Shown here: in pieces, positions 34,046 to 43,465 of the stretch
How the letters are laid out: the number at the start of each line of letters is the position of its first letter
Numbering within the stretch: position 1 is the first letter of the stretch
Assembly (NCBI RefSeq): GCF_002355475.1
Contig: NZ_AP014862.1
Span: 3,968,001-4,032,000, forward strand
Direction: 5' to 3'
Length of the DNA: 64,000 nt
Source: Pseudomonas furukawaii
GTDB lineage: Bacteria; Pseudomonadota; Gammaproteobacteria; Pseudomonadales; Pseudomonadaceae
Translations under genes and position numbers: made by a program
Notes under the pieces: model-generated
What the model saw: only the letters and a program-made list of their open reading frames with translations
The model's database searches: none
Told to the model about the DNA's origin: nothing

Positions 34046-35398
34046 ATGAGCCGTGCGGATGCCGCCAACCCCTACTTCGGTCGACCGCAACGGACCGACA
34101 CCGAGTTCATGCCCGAGGTCGCGGGCACCCTGGCCGAGGACTCGCCCCGAGCCACCCGCATCACCGTCTGGGTCGCCTGTGCGTTGCTGCTGGTGGCGCT
34201 GGTCTGGGCCCACTTCGCGGTGCTGGAGGAGGTCACCACGGGCGAAGGCAAGGCCATCCCGTCCAGCAAGGTGCAGGTCATCCAGAACCTGGAGGGCGGC
34301 ATCGTCTCCGAGATCCTCGTGCGCGAGGGCCAGGTGGTGGACAAGGGCGATGTGCTGCTGCGCCTCGACGACACCCGCTTCCGCTCCAACAAGGGCGAGA
34401 CCGAAGCCGACCGGCTGGCCCTGATGGCCCGCGTGGAGCGCCTCTCCGCCGAAGCCGAGGGCCGCGAACTGGCGCTGCCCGACGAGATCGGCCGCGAGGC
34501 GCCGCAACTGGCGGAGGACGAGAAATCCCTCTACCGGACCCGCATGGATCGCCTGGAAAGCGAGCAGCGCATCCTCGGCGAACAACTGCGGCAGAAGAAG
34601 CAGGAGCTGGCCGAATTCCGCTCCAAGAGCCAGCAGTATCGCTCCAGCCTGGGGCTGATCCAGCAGGAGCTGAACATGTCCCAGCCCCTGGTGAAGGCCG
34701 GCGCCATCTCCCAGGTGGAAATCCTTCGCCTGCAGCGCAGCGCCGTCGAAACCCGTGGCGAACTGGAAGCCACCAACCTGGCCATTCCGCGGGCCGAATC
34801 CGCCGTCTCCGAGATCGAGCGGAAGATGGAGGAAAGCCGGTTGTCCTTCCGCTCCGACGCCCTGAAGGAGCTCAACGAGACTCGCACCGAACTGTCGAAG
34901 ATCACCTCCACCGGCAAGGCCATCGACGACCGCGTCAGCCGCACCACGGTGGTCTCCCCGGTGCACGGGGTGATCAAGCAGCTCAAGGTCAACACCATCG
35001 GTGGCGTGGTCCAGCCCGGCAGCGACCTGGTGGAAGTGGTGCCGCTGGAAGACAACCTGCTGATCGAGGCGCGCATCCGGCCCCAGGACGTGGCCTTCCT
35101 GCACCCGGGGCAGAAAGCCATGGTCAAGTTCACCGCCTACGACTACACCATCTACGGCGGGCTCAAGGCCGACCTCGAACTCATCAGCGCCGACACCATC
35201 ACCGACGAGGAAGGCAAGAGCTTCTACCTGATCCAGGTGCGCACCGAGAAAAGCCACCTGGGCCCCGACGACCATCCCCTGCTGATAATCCCCGGCATGG
35301 TGGCCACGGTGGACATCATCACCGGCGACAAGAGCGTGCTGGACTACCTGCTGAAACCCGTGCTCAAGGCCCGGCAGGAAGCGATGCGCGAGCGGTAG
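34046..35398 (+). CDS. lapC: Membrane-fusion (HlyD-family) protein LapC
   Basis: This 450-residue periplasmic adaptor has a short cytoplasmic N-terminus and one membrane segment (about 43-65, ITVWVACALLLVALVWAHFAVL). A lipoyl half-motif (GKAIPSSKVQVIQNLEGGIVSEILVREGQVV) follows, then a long coiled coil (about 110-290) and a beta-barrel end with TVVSPVHGVIKQLKVNTIGGVVQPG. It bridges LapB and LapE in LapA export. A GGAGG ribosome site sits just before the start. It is the last gene of the operon. Confidence 0.94.
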   Translation: MSRADAANPYFGRPQRTDTEFMPEVAGTLAEDSPRATRITVWVACALLLVALVWAHFAVLEEVTTGEGKAIPSSKVQVIQNLEGGIVSEILVREGQVVDKGDVLLRLDDTRFRSNKGETEADRLALMARVERLSAEAEGRELALPDEIGREAPQLAEDEKSLYRTRMDRLESEQRILGEQLRQKKQELAEFRSKSQQYRSSLGLIQQELNMSQPLVKAGAISQVEILRLQRSAVETRGELEATNLAIPRAESAVSEIERKMEESRLSFRSDALKELNETRTELSKITSTGKAIDDRVSRTTVVSPVHGVIKQLKVNTIGGVVQPGSDLVEVVPLEDNLLIEARIRPQDVAFLHPGQKAMVKFTAYDYTIYGGLKADLELISADTITDEEGKSFYLIQVRTEKSHLGPDDHPLLIIPGMVATVDIITGDKSVLDYLLKPVLKARQEAMRER

Positions 35399-35449
35399 GG
35401 CCGGAAAGGCAACGCATCCGGTGCATCGGCACGCAGCCGGGACGAACGG

Positions 35450-36061
35450 TCAGCCGGGGCGCTCGGCCTTGTCGTGGTTCCTGCGGAAGGTCTCCTCCCC
35501 CATCGCCTCGATCTGCCCCTGGATCAGCGCCTCGAATGGACGCAGCAGCGCGTCGAAACGTGTCGGCGACTCGGCGATCTCCAGGGCGGCGACCACGGCT
35601 TCGAGTGTGGACAAGGCCCCCGGCATGGGCGCCTTGCGCAGGCGGTAGCGGGACACCCGTCCCTCGGGCAAGGTCACCCGGGGCAAGGCTGCCAGTTCGG
35701 GGTTCACATGGAGCAGCTTGCGCGCCTTGCGCCAGGTGCCGTCTGGCACCACCAGCAGCAGCGGGCGCGGGTCGGCGGCAGCGACCTCGGCCAATGGCCG
35801 GGCGCCCTCGCCGGGGAACAGCAGGCAGGGCCGGCAAGCCCCATCGGCCAGGAGCGCGTCCAGGTCGTCGAAGCGCTCCCCCACCCGCAGCTCGGCATTC
35901 GCCAGCCCCAGCGCCGCCAGCCGGGCGGTGTTCAGGGCGTGCCCCACCTCGCTGGGGTGCTGCAGCAGCAGGACGCGGGTGCGGCTGGCCAGATGCGGGA
36001 TCAGCGGGCAGAGGCAATGGCTTTCGGGGCGCTGGCAGCGCGGACAACTGGGGCGTGGCAT
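35450..36061 (-). CDS. tapT: tRNA-uridine aminocarboxypropyltransferase (DTW domain)
   Basis: With the start at 36061 (AGGAGA 6 bases upstream) the product is 203 residues. It opens with a zinc-binding cysteine group (CPRCQRPESHCLC), has the SAM-binding HPSEVGHALNTARL segment, and carries the DTW-family motif as PDGTWRKARKLL. Proteins of this kind (E. coli YfiP/TapT) add the aminocarboxypropyl group of SAM to uridine 47 of tRNAs (acp3U). It sits alone between lapC (convergent) and the aer gene. Confidence 0.87.
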   Translation of the reverse strand: MPRPSCPRCQRPESHCLCPLIPHLASRTRVLLLQHPSEVGHALNTARLAALGLANAELRVGERFDDLDALLADGACRPCLLFPGEGARPLAEVAAADPRPLLLVVPDGTWRKARKLLHVNPELAALPRVTLPEGRVSRYRLRKAPMPGALSTLEAVVAALEIAESPTRFDALLRPFEALIQGQIEAMGEETFRRNHDKAERPG

Positions 36062-36119
36062 GGGGCTCTCCTGGGGCGCGCATTCTGCCACAGCGCGCCG
36101 CGCCCGCAGGGGTTGGTAA

Positions 36120-36246
36120 TGCGTGGGCACTGGTAGCCCGGATGCAATCCGGGAGCGGTGTTCCGCCTCCTCCCCGGGGTTCATTTGCGCTACGGCTTGT
36201 ACGCACCAGGGCCCAGGTGTCTTGGACGCGGCGCGTGCGGTGCGCC
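36120..36246. repeat. TAGCCCGGATGCAATCCGGG-type palindrome
   Basis: A small stem (CCCGGAT / ATCCGGG at 36137-36154) followed by GC-rich half-repeats ending GGTGCGCCCTAG matches a common Pseudomonas intergenic element. A related copy (GCCCGGACGAAATCCGGGG) lies at 59069-59090. Confidence 0.55.
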
Positions 36247-37812
36247 CTAGCGGTTGAACCGCTCCGCCAGGCTGTGCAGGTAATCGGCCATGCGCTCCAG
36301 GTCCTGGCTGATGTTCGCCCCCTCCTGGGCCTGGCCGGCGCTGTGGTCGGACAGTTGGGCGATACGGGTGATCTGGCGGCTGATGTCCTCCGCCACATGG
36401 CTCTGTTGTTCCGAGGCCGCCGCCATCTGCTGGCTCATGCCGGTGATGCGGGTCACCGCCTGGCTGATGCCTTCCAGGGCCTCGCGCACCGCCTGCACGC
36501 TGTCCACGCTCTCCCGCGAGATGGACTCGCCCCGGGTGGCGGTGACCACCGCGCGCTCGGCCCCGGAGCGCAGGGAGGCGATGATCTGGTGGATCTGCTC
36601 GGTGGACTGTCGGGTGCGCGAAGCCAGGGTACGCACCTCATCGGCCACCACCGCGAAGCCCCGCCCCTGCTCGCCCGCGCGGGCCGCCTCGATGGCGGCG
36701 TTGAGCGCCAGCAGGTTGGTCTGCTCGGCAATGGCGGTGATGACGTCGGCGACACTGCCAATGGACTGGGTGGACTCGGCCAGGTCATGCACCGCGCGAC
36801 CGATCTCGCTCACCGCAGCGGCCATGTGCTGCATCGCGTTCAGGCTTTCTCCCGCCAGGTCGTTGCCGTGGCGGGCCAGCCGTTCCGCCTCCTCGGCGGC
36901 GTGGGCGGTGTGGCTGACGTTGTGGGAGACCTCCTGGATGGTGGCCGCCATCTGGTTGATGGCGGTGGCGGACTGGTCCGTCTCGCTGCGCTGCTGCTCC
37001 AGCAATTCGGCTTCCGAACGTGAAAGCCGCGCCGCCTCGGCGGCACGCTGCTTGACGTTCTCGCCGGCATCCTCCAGTCGCGTCAGGGCCGTCTGCAGGC
37101 GCGCTTCCTCGCTGATCATGGCCATGTCCAGCAGCGCCTGGGCGCCACGGCTGTCGGTGTAGGTCAGGGCCACCAGGTCGCTGGTGAAGGCCTTGGGATG
37201 CTGCTCCAGGGTCTGGCGAATGGTCTGCCGGTAGCGATAGAGCTGCAACGAACCCAGGCCGAGCATGGTGACCAGGAGGAGCGCCATCGACGGCCAACCC
37301 TCCAGCAGCAGGTTACCGGCCAGCAGCACCAGGGTGGCCAGGACCACCGGCCAGGAGCGCATGAAGTCGTAGCCCCAGCGCGCCAGCCGGGGAACCGGCG
37401 ACTTGCCGGCCCGCAACCGCGCGTAGAGGGCATCGGCACGGGCCACCTGCTCGCGGCTGGGCAGGGAGCGCACCGACTCGTAGCCCACCATCCTGCCGTT
37501 CTCGTAGACCGGGGTCACATAGGCGCTGACCCAATAGAAGTCGCCATTCTTCGAGCGGTTCTTCACCAGCCCCATCCAGGGCTTGCCCTGTTTGAGGGTG
37601 TCCCACATGTGGCCGAACACGGCGGGCGGCATGTCGGGATGACGGACGAGGTTGTGGGGCTGGCCGACCAGTTCCTCCCGGGTGAAGCCGCTGATGGCGA
37701 CGAAGGCGTCGTTGCAGTAGGTGATCTTGCTGTTCAGGTCAGTGGTGGAAATCAGCCTTTCTTCGACACTGAAGGTACGCTCCCGCTGGGTCACGGGCAG
37801 GTTCTGACGCAT
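36247..37812 (-). CDS. aer: Aerotaxis receptor Aer (PAS plus MCP)
   Basis: This encodes 521 residues from the ATG at 37812, the length I recall for P. aeruginosa Aer. An N-terminal PAS domain (about 10-120, with [32 protein letters not shown] and KNGDFYWV) would bind FAD and sense redox state. Two short hydrophobic stretches (about 150-200) anchor it, and a methyl-accepting signalling domain follows with the conserved tip [19 protein letters not shown]. It passes energy/oxygen signals to CheA-CheW. It sits beside the Lap operon, so adhesion and motility genes neighbour each other, though no operon is formed. Confidence 0.92.
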   Translation of the reverse strand: MRQNLPVTQRERTFSVEERLISTTDLNSKITYCNDAFVAISGFTREELVGQPHNLVRHPDMPPAVFGHMWDTLKQGKPWMGLVKNRSKNGDFYWVSAYVTPVYENGRMVGYESVRSLPSREQVARADALYARLRAGKSPVPRLARWGYDFMRSWPVVLATLVLLAGNLLLEGWPSMALLLVTMLGLGSLQLYRYRQTIRQTLEQHPKAFTSDLVALTYTDSRGAQALLDMAMISEEARLQTALTRLEDAGENVKQRAAEAARLSRSEAELLEQQRSETDQSATAINQMAATIQEVSHNVSHTAHAAEEAERLARHGNDLAGESLNAMQHMAAAVSEIGRAVHDLAESTQSIGSVADVITAIAEQTNLLALNAAIEAARAGEQGRGFAVVADEVRTLASRTRQSTEQIHQIIASLRSGAERAVVTATRGESISRESVDSVQAVREALEGISQAVTRITGMSQQMAAASEQQSHVAEDISRQITRIAQLSDHSAGQAQEGANISQDLERMADYLHSLAERFNR

Positions 37813-37952
37813 GGCGGGCAGCTCCTTCTGTATGGGCGCAATGCCAGTAATTCCCTGAAATAAAGGTCTAGCACGCTGCCATTCGGAGCCCATGGCCGAC
37901 TCGGGATCAGGTCATCGGCAATGTGATGCGCCTCACAAAAAATCCGTGAACC

Positions 37953-38846
37953 TCAGCGCAGGTTGAGCTGGGCCCGCAGCAGGTCGCGGAAGGTCAGGAT
38001 CAGCGGTTCCTTGGCCCGCCCACGGCGCAGGATCATGGAGAACGGTGCCTGGTAGCCGAAGGTGGCGGGCAGCAGGCCGCGCAGGCGCTTCTGCTCCACC
38101 CAGGGCTGGGCGTAGTGTTCCGGCAGGTAGCCGATGTAGGCGCCGGACAGCACCAGGATCAGTTGCGCTTCCATGGATTCCACCGTCGCCGCGCTGTGCT
38201 TGAAGCCGTGGCGCGCCAGCTCCGCCTGGCTCCAGTAGCCGCGTCCCACCATGCGCTGCTGGGTGATGAGTTCGGCGGGAATGCGCCGCTCGCCGTAGAG
38301 CGGGTGCCGGTCACTGCAGTAAAGCCAGTGCTGCTCGCGGTACAGCGGCTGGTAGACCAGGCCGTTCATGCGGGTGGAGAAGGCGCCGATGGCCAGGTCC
38401 AGGCGGTTGTCCAGCACCCCCAGTTGCAGGTCGTAGGGACTCATCACCGACAGGTGCAGGTGCACCGCCGCATGTTCCTGGCTGTAGGCGCCTATCACCT
38501 CCGCCAGCGGGAGCGCCGGATCGCTGACGGTGGAGTCCAGCACGCCCAGGTTGAGGGTGCCGCGCAGCTCGCCCTTGAGCGACGCCGAGTAGCGCTCGAA
38601 GCTTTCGAGTTCTCCCAACAAACGCAGCGTTTCCTGGTAGTAGAGCTCGCCCTTGCTGGTCAGCCGGAACCCGCCCCGCCCCCGATGACACAGGGTCAGG
38701 CCCACCGACGCCTCCAGTTGGCTCATGTAGGTGCTGATGGCCGAGGTGGACAGGTTCAGCTCCTGCTGCGCGGCGGCGAATCCCTGGTGACGGACCACGG
38801 CGGCGAATATGCGCAGGAGTTTGAGGTCGGGAAGGGCGGTGGACAT
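37953..38846 (-). CDS. gbuR: LysR-family regulator of the guanidinobutyrase locus (GbuR-like)
   Basis: This 297-residue LysR protein has a winged helix at about 5-65 (LLRIFAAVVRHQGFAAAQQELNLSTSAISTYMSQLEASVG) and a periplasmic-binding-like effector domain after it. GGAG lies 6 bases before the start. It is divergent from gbuA across a 213-bp gap, the same arrangement as gbuR/gbuA in P. aeruginosa, where the regulator activates gbuA with 4-guanidinobutyrate. The assignment rests on synteny and family; the ligand is inferred. Confidence 0.8.
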   Translation of the reverse strand: MSTALPDLKLLRIFAAVVRHQGFAAAQQELNLSTSAISTYMSQLEASVGLTLCHRGRGGFRLTSKGELYYQETLRLLGELESFERYSASLKGELRGTLNLGVLDSTVSDPALPLAEVIGAYSQEHAAVHLHLSVMSPYDLQLGVLDNRLDLAIGAFSTRMNGLVYQPLYREQHWLYCSDRHPLYGERRIPAELITQQRMVGRGYWSQAELARHGFKHSAATVESMEAQLILVLSGAYIGYLPEHYAQPWVEQKRLRGLLPATFGYQAPFSMILRRGRAKEPLILTFRDLLRAQLNLR

Positions 38847-39059
38847 AGGGCTCCGGCAAAACGATCGGCTACAAGGCGCCTGGTGAACTCATTCGCCTCT
38901 GCAGGATAGGGCGATGTGCGACAGATCGGCGCAGTCTACCCTCTCCCGATAGTTTAGAAATCCTTGAACTGATTATTTGCCACCAGCGATTTGTCCCCGC
39001 CCGCTTCCTGACCAGAATCAGCCCACTACCTACAACCACAACAACCGTGAGGCCACCCC

Positions 39060-40019
39060 GTGGACAAGAAACTCCATCAGCCCCTGGGCGGCAATGAGAT
39101 GCCCCGTTTCGGCGGTATCGCCACCATGCTTCGCCTGCCCCACATCCAGACCCCCGCCGAACTCGACGCACTCGACGCGGCCTTCGTCGGCGTTCCCCTG
39201 GACATCGGCACCTCCCTGCGCTCCGGCACCCGCTTCGGGCCCCGCGAAATCCGCGCCGAATCGGTGATGATCCGCCCCTACAACATGGCCACCGGCGCCG
39301 CCCCCTTCGACTCCCTCAACGTGGCCGACATCGGCGACGTCGCCATCAACACCTTCAACCTGAAGGAAGCCGTACGCATCATCGAGGAGGAGTACGACCG
39401 TATCCTCGGCCACGGCATCGTCCCGCTGACCCTGGGCGGCGACCACACCATCACCCTCCCGATCCTGCGCGCCATCCACAAGAAGCACGGCAAGGTCGGC
39501 CTGGTGCACATCGACGCCCACGCCGATGTGAACGACGAGATGTTCGGCGAGAAGGTCGCCCACGGCACCACCTTCCGCCGCGCCGCCGAAGAAGGCCTGA
39601 TCGACTGCGACCGCGTGGTTCAGATCGGCCTGCGCGCCCAGGGCTACACCGCCGAAGACTTCAACTGGAGCCGCAAGCAGGGCTTCCGCGTGGTCCAGGC
39701 CGAGGAGTGCTGGCACAAGTCCCTGGCCCCGCTGATGGCGGAAGTCCGCGACAAGGTCGGCGGCGGCCCGGTCTACCTCTCCTTCGACATCGACGGCATC
39801 GATCCCGCCTGGGCGCCCGGCACCGGCACTCCGGAAATCGGCGGCCTGACCACCATCCAGGCGATCGAGATCATCCGTGGCTGCCAGGGCCTGGACGTCA
39901 TCGGCTGCGACCTGGTGGAGGTGTCCCCGCCCTACGACACCACCGGCAACACCTCGCTGCTGGGGGCCAACCTGCTGTACGAGATGCTCTGCATCCTCCC
40001 GGGCGTCGCCCACCGCTGA
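39060..40019 (+). CDS. gbuA: Guanidinobutyrase GbuA
   Basis: This encodes 319 residues from GTG 39060 (DKKLHQPLGGNEMPRFGGIATM), the length and start known for P. aeruginosa GbuA. It is a ureohydrolase with two manganese ions that converts 4-guanidinobutyrate to 4-aminobutyrate and urea, part of arginine and agmatine use. Metal-binding motifs are GGDHTITLP, HIDAHADVND and SFDIDGIDPAWAPGTGTPE. Sequence around these matches guanidinobutyrase more closely than agmatinase as I remember them, but the split between the two is subtle. It is followed on the same strand by a transporter set. Confidence 0.9.
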   Translation: MDKKLHQPLGGNEMPRFGGIATMLRLPHIQTPAELDALDAAFVGVPLDIGTSLRSGTRFGPREIRAESVMIRPYNMATGAAPFDSLNVADIGDVAINTFNLKEAVRIIEEEYDRILGHGIVPLTLGGDHTITLPILRAIHKKHGKVGLVHIDAHADVNDEMFGEKVAHGTTFRRAAEEGLIDCDRVVQIGLRAQGYTAEDFNWSRKQGFRVVQAEECWHKSLAPLMAEVRDKVGGGPVYLSFDIDGIDPAWAPGTGTPEIGGLTTIQAIEIIRGCQGLDVIGCDLVEVSPPYDTTGNTSLLGANLLYEMLCILPGVAHR

Positions 40020-40176
40020 GTACAACCACTTCCCCGGCGCCACGTCGCGCCGGGCGCGTACCGATCGCCAAACAAACGCTCAGGCCCCCCTGAAGCGGCG
40101 TAACAACGAAACAGCTCCACTTTATTGCGACTGCCTACAACAACAACCACTGCAATACGCCTTGAAGGAGTTACCG

Positions 40177-41001
40177 ATGAGCACTCGTCCGCTGAAACTG
40201 TTCGCCCTCGCCGGCCTGGTCGCCGCCACCCTGAGCGGCGGCGCCATGGCCGCCGATGGCAAGCCCTCGTTCGTGAGTTCGGGAAGTTTCCAGGTCTGTT
40301 CCGATCCGACCTTCCCGCCGCTGGAGTTCTTCGAGAAGGCCGGTGACCGCGAACCGAGCGGCTTCGACGCGGACCTGATCCGCGCCCTGGCCCAGCACTG
40401 GGGTGTGAAGCCACGCTTCATCGTCACCGAGTTCACCGGCCTGCTGCCGGGCCTGGACGCCAAGCGCTGCGACGCGGTCATCAGCGGCACCCTGATCACT
40501 CCCGAGCGCACCGAGAAGCTCAACGCCGTGGCCTACCTGGCCAGCGCCACCATCGTCTTCGGCAATGGCAAGAGCGACCTCACCCTGAACAGCCTGGATG
40601 ACCTCTCCGGCAAGGTGGTCGCGGTGCAGTCCGGCACCCGCTACGTGGACATCATGGAAAAGCTCAACGAGCAACTGAAGGCCGCCGGCAAGACCCCGGC
40701 CACCCTGCAGACCTACCCGAAGGGCAGCGACGTGGCCCAGCAGGTACTGGTCGGCCGCGCCGCAGCCGGCCTGTCCCAGGACACCGAACTGGCCTACCGC
40801 GAACTGCAGACACCCGGCCAGTTCAAGACCCTCTATGCCTTCCCCGAGAAGGACATCTTCGGCGCCTACATGCGGCCGAGCCCGGAAGACAAGAAAGCCG
40901 TCGAGGACGCCGTATCCGCCCTGAAGGCCAACGGCACCCTCAAGTCCATCGCCGAGAAATGGAAGCTCGACCCGGCCAACCTGGAAACCGCCGCGCAATA
41001 A
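40177..41001 (+). CDS. Periplasmic binding protein of an amino-acid-type ABC transporter
   Basis: The ATG at 40177 has GAAGGAG 6 bases upstream and starts a signal peptide (MSTRPLKLFALAGLVAATLSGGAMA). The 274-residue product is a family 3 solute-binding protein: FQVCSDPTFPPLEFFE, GFDADLIRALAQHWGVKPRFI and GKVVAVQSGTRYVD are standard lobes. It is the first gene of binding protein, permease and ATPase genes placed downstream of gbuA. A guanidino compound or related polar amino acid is the most reasonable ligand by context; the sequence alone does not fix it. Confidence 0.88.
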   Translation: MSTRPLKLFALAGLVAATLSGGAMAADGKPSFVSSGSFQVCSDPTFPPLEFFEKAGDREPSGFDADLIRALAQHWGVKPRFIVTEFTGLLPGLDAKRCDAVISGTLITPERTEKLNAVAYLASATIVFGNGKSDLTLNSLDDLSGKVVAVQSGTRYVDIMEKLNEQLKAAGKTPATLQTYPKGSDVAQQVLVGRAAAGLSQDTELAYRELQTPGQFKTLYAFPEKDIFGAYMRPSPEDKKAVEDAVSALKANGTLKSIAEKWKLDPANLETAAQ

Positions 41002-41005
41002 GAGC

Positions 41006-41100
41006 CCCCTCTCCCACGGGTGGGAGAAGGGTTGGGGACAGGGTGCTCGCTGGTCGGCCCTCTCCCCGGCCCTCTCCCGCCGGCGGGGGAGGCAAAGCTG
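41006..41100. repeat. CCCTCTCCC / GGGAGAGGG-type intergenic palindrome
   Basis: The 148-bp gap between the binding-protein and permease genes contains CCCTCTCCCA-GTGGGAGAAGGG and further CCCTCTCCC copies. The same family occurs as a perfect 10-bp stem at 62485-62507. It may reduce transcription from the binding-protein gene into the permease gene. Confidence 0.6.
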
Positions 41101-41149
41101 TCCGGGCCCCTGGCGCCGACACACGCTTCCATTCACGCAGGACACGTAC

Positions 41150-41893
41150 ATGAACTTCGATGTGACTGTCTTCTGGGACGCCCTGACGTCCTGGCACTTC
41201 TTCCGCGGCGCCTGCATCACCCTGATCCTGGCGCTGGTGTCCCATTCGGTGGGCATCCTCATTTCCATTCCCTGCGCCCTGGCCCTGGACGGCCCGCCCA
41301 GCGTCTGGCGCAGCACCCTGCGCGGGGTCCTCAGCGTCTTCCGCGGTGCGCCTACCCTGCTGCAACTGCTGTTCGTCTGGAACGCCCTGCCGCAGTTCTT
41401 CCCGGTTTTCCGGGAGGAATGGTTCACCCCCTTCATCGCCGCCTGGATCGCGCTGTCCCTCAACGAGGCCGCCTACCAGGTCGAGATCAACCGCGCCGCG
41501 CTGAAAGCCGTGGACAAGGGTCAGTACGCCGCCGGCCACGCCCTGGGCCTGTCGCGCTGGCACACCTTCCGCTACGTGATCATGCCGCAGGCTGCGCGTA
41601 TCGCGGTGCCGCCGACCGCGAACGAGTTCATCACCCTGCTGAAGATCACCTCGCTGGCCTCGGTGATTTCCCTGCAGGAACTGATGGCCGTGACCTCGCA
41701 GACGGTATCCACCACCTTCCAGTTCTCCGAGTACTACGCCGTCGCCCTCGTCTACTACCTCGCCATGGTTTACAGCCTGACCTGGATGCAGGGAGGCCTG
41801 GAACGCCGCCTGTCGTGGGACGCCCACAGCAGCACCAGCAGCAAGTCCGTCGGCCTGGTGCAGCGCACCCTGGCCCACATGCGCCGTATCTGA
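41150..41893 (+). CDS. Amino-acid-type ABC transporter permease
   Basis: This 247-residue HisM/GlnP-type permease has about five membrane segments. The EAA loop is clear: [49 protein letters not shown] (about 118-166). Only one permease gene is present, so it would act as a homodimer. It lies 10 bp before the ATPase gene and shares its transporter operon. Confidence 0.92.
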   Translation: MNFDVTVFWDALTSWHFFRGACITLILALVSHSVGILISIPCALALDGPPSVWRSTLRGVLSVFRGAPTLLQLLFVWNALPQFFPVFREEWFTPFIAAWIALSLNEAAYQVEINRAALKAVDKGQYAAGHALGLSRWHTFRYVIMPQAARIAVPPTANEFITLLKITSLASVISLQELMAVTSQTVSTTFQFSEYYAVALVYYLAMVYSLTWMQGGLERRLSWDAHSSTSSKSVGLVQRTLAHMRRI

Positions 41894-41903
41894 GGAGCCC
41901 GTC

Positions 41904-42635
41904 ATGAACGAAATCATCCGTCTCGAGAACGTCGGCAAGCGCTATGAGGACTTCCAGGTGTTGCAGGGCATCAACCTCTCCGTACGCCAAGGCGAGAAGA
42001 TCGTCATCTGCGGTCCCTCGGGCTCCGGCAAATCGACCCTGATCCGCTGCATCAACCGCCTCAATCCCCACGACACCGGCACCATCACCGTGGAAGACCA
42101 GGACATCTCCACGAAATCCGGCAGCGATCACGTGCGCCGCGAAGTGGGCATGGTGTTCCAGAACTTCAACCTGTTCCCCCACCTGACCGTGCTGGAGAAC
42201 TGCACCCTGGCACCGATGAAGGTACGCGGCCTGGGCCGCAAGCAAGCCGAGGAGCTGGCCCTGCGCTACCTCAATCGCGTGCATATCGGCTCCCAGGCGC
42301 ACAAGAAACCCGGCCAGCTGTCCGGGGGCCAGCAACAGCGCGTGGCCATCGCCCGCGCCCTGTGCATGAGCCCCAAGGTGATGCTGTTCGACGAGCCCAC
42401 TTCCGCGCTCGACCCGGAAATGGTCGGCGAGGTACTGGATGTGATGACCGAACTGGCCCAGGACGGCATGACCATGCTCTGCGTGACCCACGAGATGGGC
42501 TTCGCCCGCAAGGTGGCCGACCGCGTGGTGTTCATGGACGCCGGCCAGATCGTGGAAACCTCCAACCCGGCGGACTTCTTCGACAACCCGCAGCATCCGC
42601 GTACCCGCGCCTTCCTGTCGCAGATCAATCACTGA
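41904..42635 (+). CDS. Amino-acid-type ABC transporter ATPase
   Basis: The 243-residue ATP-binding subunit is complete: Walker [10 protein letters not shown] (about 37-45), Q-loop [12 protein letters not shown], signature [15 protein letters not shown] and Walker [15 protein letters not shown], then the H-loop [15 protein letters not shown]. It is a close match to the GlnQ/HisP group. Its stop overlaps the start of the aldolase gene by one base (TGATG). Confidence 0.94.
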   Translation: MNEIIRLENVGKRYEDFQVLQGINLSVRQGEKIVICGPSGSGKSTLIRCINRLNPHDTGTITVEDQDISTKSGSDHVRREVGMVFQNFNLFPHLTVLENCTLAPMKVRGLGRKQAEELALRYLNRVHIGSQAHKKPGQLSGGQQQRVAIARALCMSPKVMLFDEPTSALDPEMVGEVLDVMTELAQDGMTMLCVTHEMGFARKVADRVVFMDAGQIVETSNPADFFDNPQHPRTRAFLSQINH

Positions 42636-43357
42636 TGAACGTACAGAACGAAGCCATCCTGCGCCGTGACCTGGCGGCCGCCTACCGCCTGGCCGCCCTG
42701 TTCGGCTGGGACGACACCCTCTACACCCACTTCTCGGTGCGCCTGCCCGGCGTGGAGCCGCGTTTCCTGATCAACCCGTTCGGGCTGATGTTCGAGGAGA
42801 TCCGCGCCAGCGACCTGATCGTGGTGGACATGCACGGCCGCGTGGTGGAAGGCAACGCCGACTACAACGTCGCCGGCTTCACCATCCACAGCGCCGTGCA
42901 CATGGCCCGCGCCGATGCCCACTGCGTGATCCACACCCATACCCTGGCGGGCATGGCGGTGGCCGCGGCGGACAACGGCCTGGCGCAGCTCAACCAGATC
43001 AGCGCCGAGTTCCACCAGCGGGTCGGCTATCACACCTACGAAGGCATTGCCCTGGACCTGGGCGAGCGCGAGCGCCTCGTGGCGTCGCTGGGCGACAACA
43101 TCGCCCTGATGCTGCGACACCATGGCCTGCTCAGCGTCGGTGCCAGCGTCGCCGACGCCATCTACGTCATGTACTACCTGAACAAGGCGTGCGAGATACA
43201 GATCGCCGCCTCCTCCCTGCGCGGCATCCGCGAGATGCCCAACGATCTCAGCGTTCACGCCTGCGAGCAGTTCCAGGCCTGCGAATGGCAGCGCCAACTG
43301 GTCTGGGAAGCCTGGCTCAGAAAGCTCGAAAGGGAGTGCCCCGAATACAAGGACTAG
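42635..43357 (+). CDS. Class II aldolase/adducin-family protein
   Basis: Starting at the ATG at 42635, which overlaps the ATPase stop by one base, it encodes 240 residues. The fold is that of class II (zinc) aldolases/adducin heads: DTLYTHFSVRLPG, INPFGLMFEEIRASDLIVVD, HTHTLAGMAVAA with the metal histidines (about 100-110), and LRHHGLLSVGASVADA with a further ligand histidine. The family includes L-fuculose-phosphate aldolase and various decarboxylases; substrate cannot be assigned. Coupling to the ABC transporter suggests it acts on the imported compound or its product. Confidence 0.85.
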   Translation: MNVQNEAILRRDLAAAYRLAALFGWDDTLYTHFSVRLPGVEPRFLINPFGLMFEEIRASDLIVVDMHGRVVEGNADYNVAGFTIHSAVHMARADAHCVIHTHTLAGMAVAAADNGLAQLNQISAEFHQRVGYHTYEGIALDLGERERLVASLGDNIALMLRHHGLLSVGASVADAIYVMYYLNKACEIQIAASSLRGIREMPNDLSVHACEQFQACEWQRQLVWEAWLRKLERECPEYKD

Positions 43358-43465
43358 AACAAGCCGGATTGCTTGAAAACGGCGCAGTGTGAAGCGTTGC
43401 GCGCCTGGTAACACCTGCCACGGCCTTGCGAACCGTGGCTACAACAATAGAAAGAGAGACCTGTA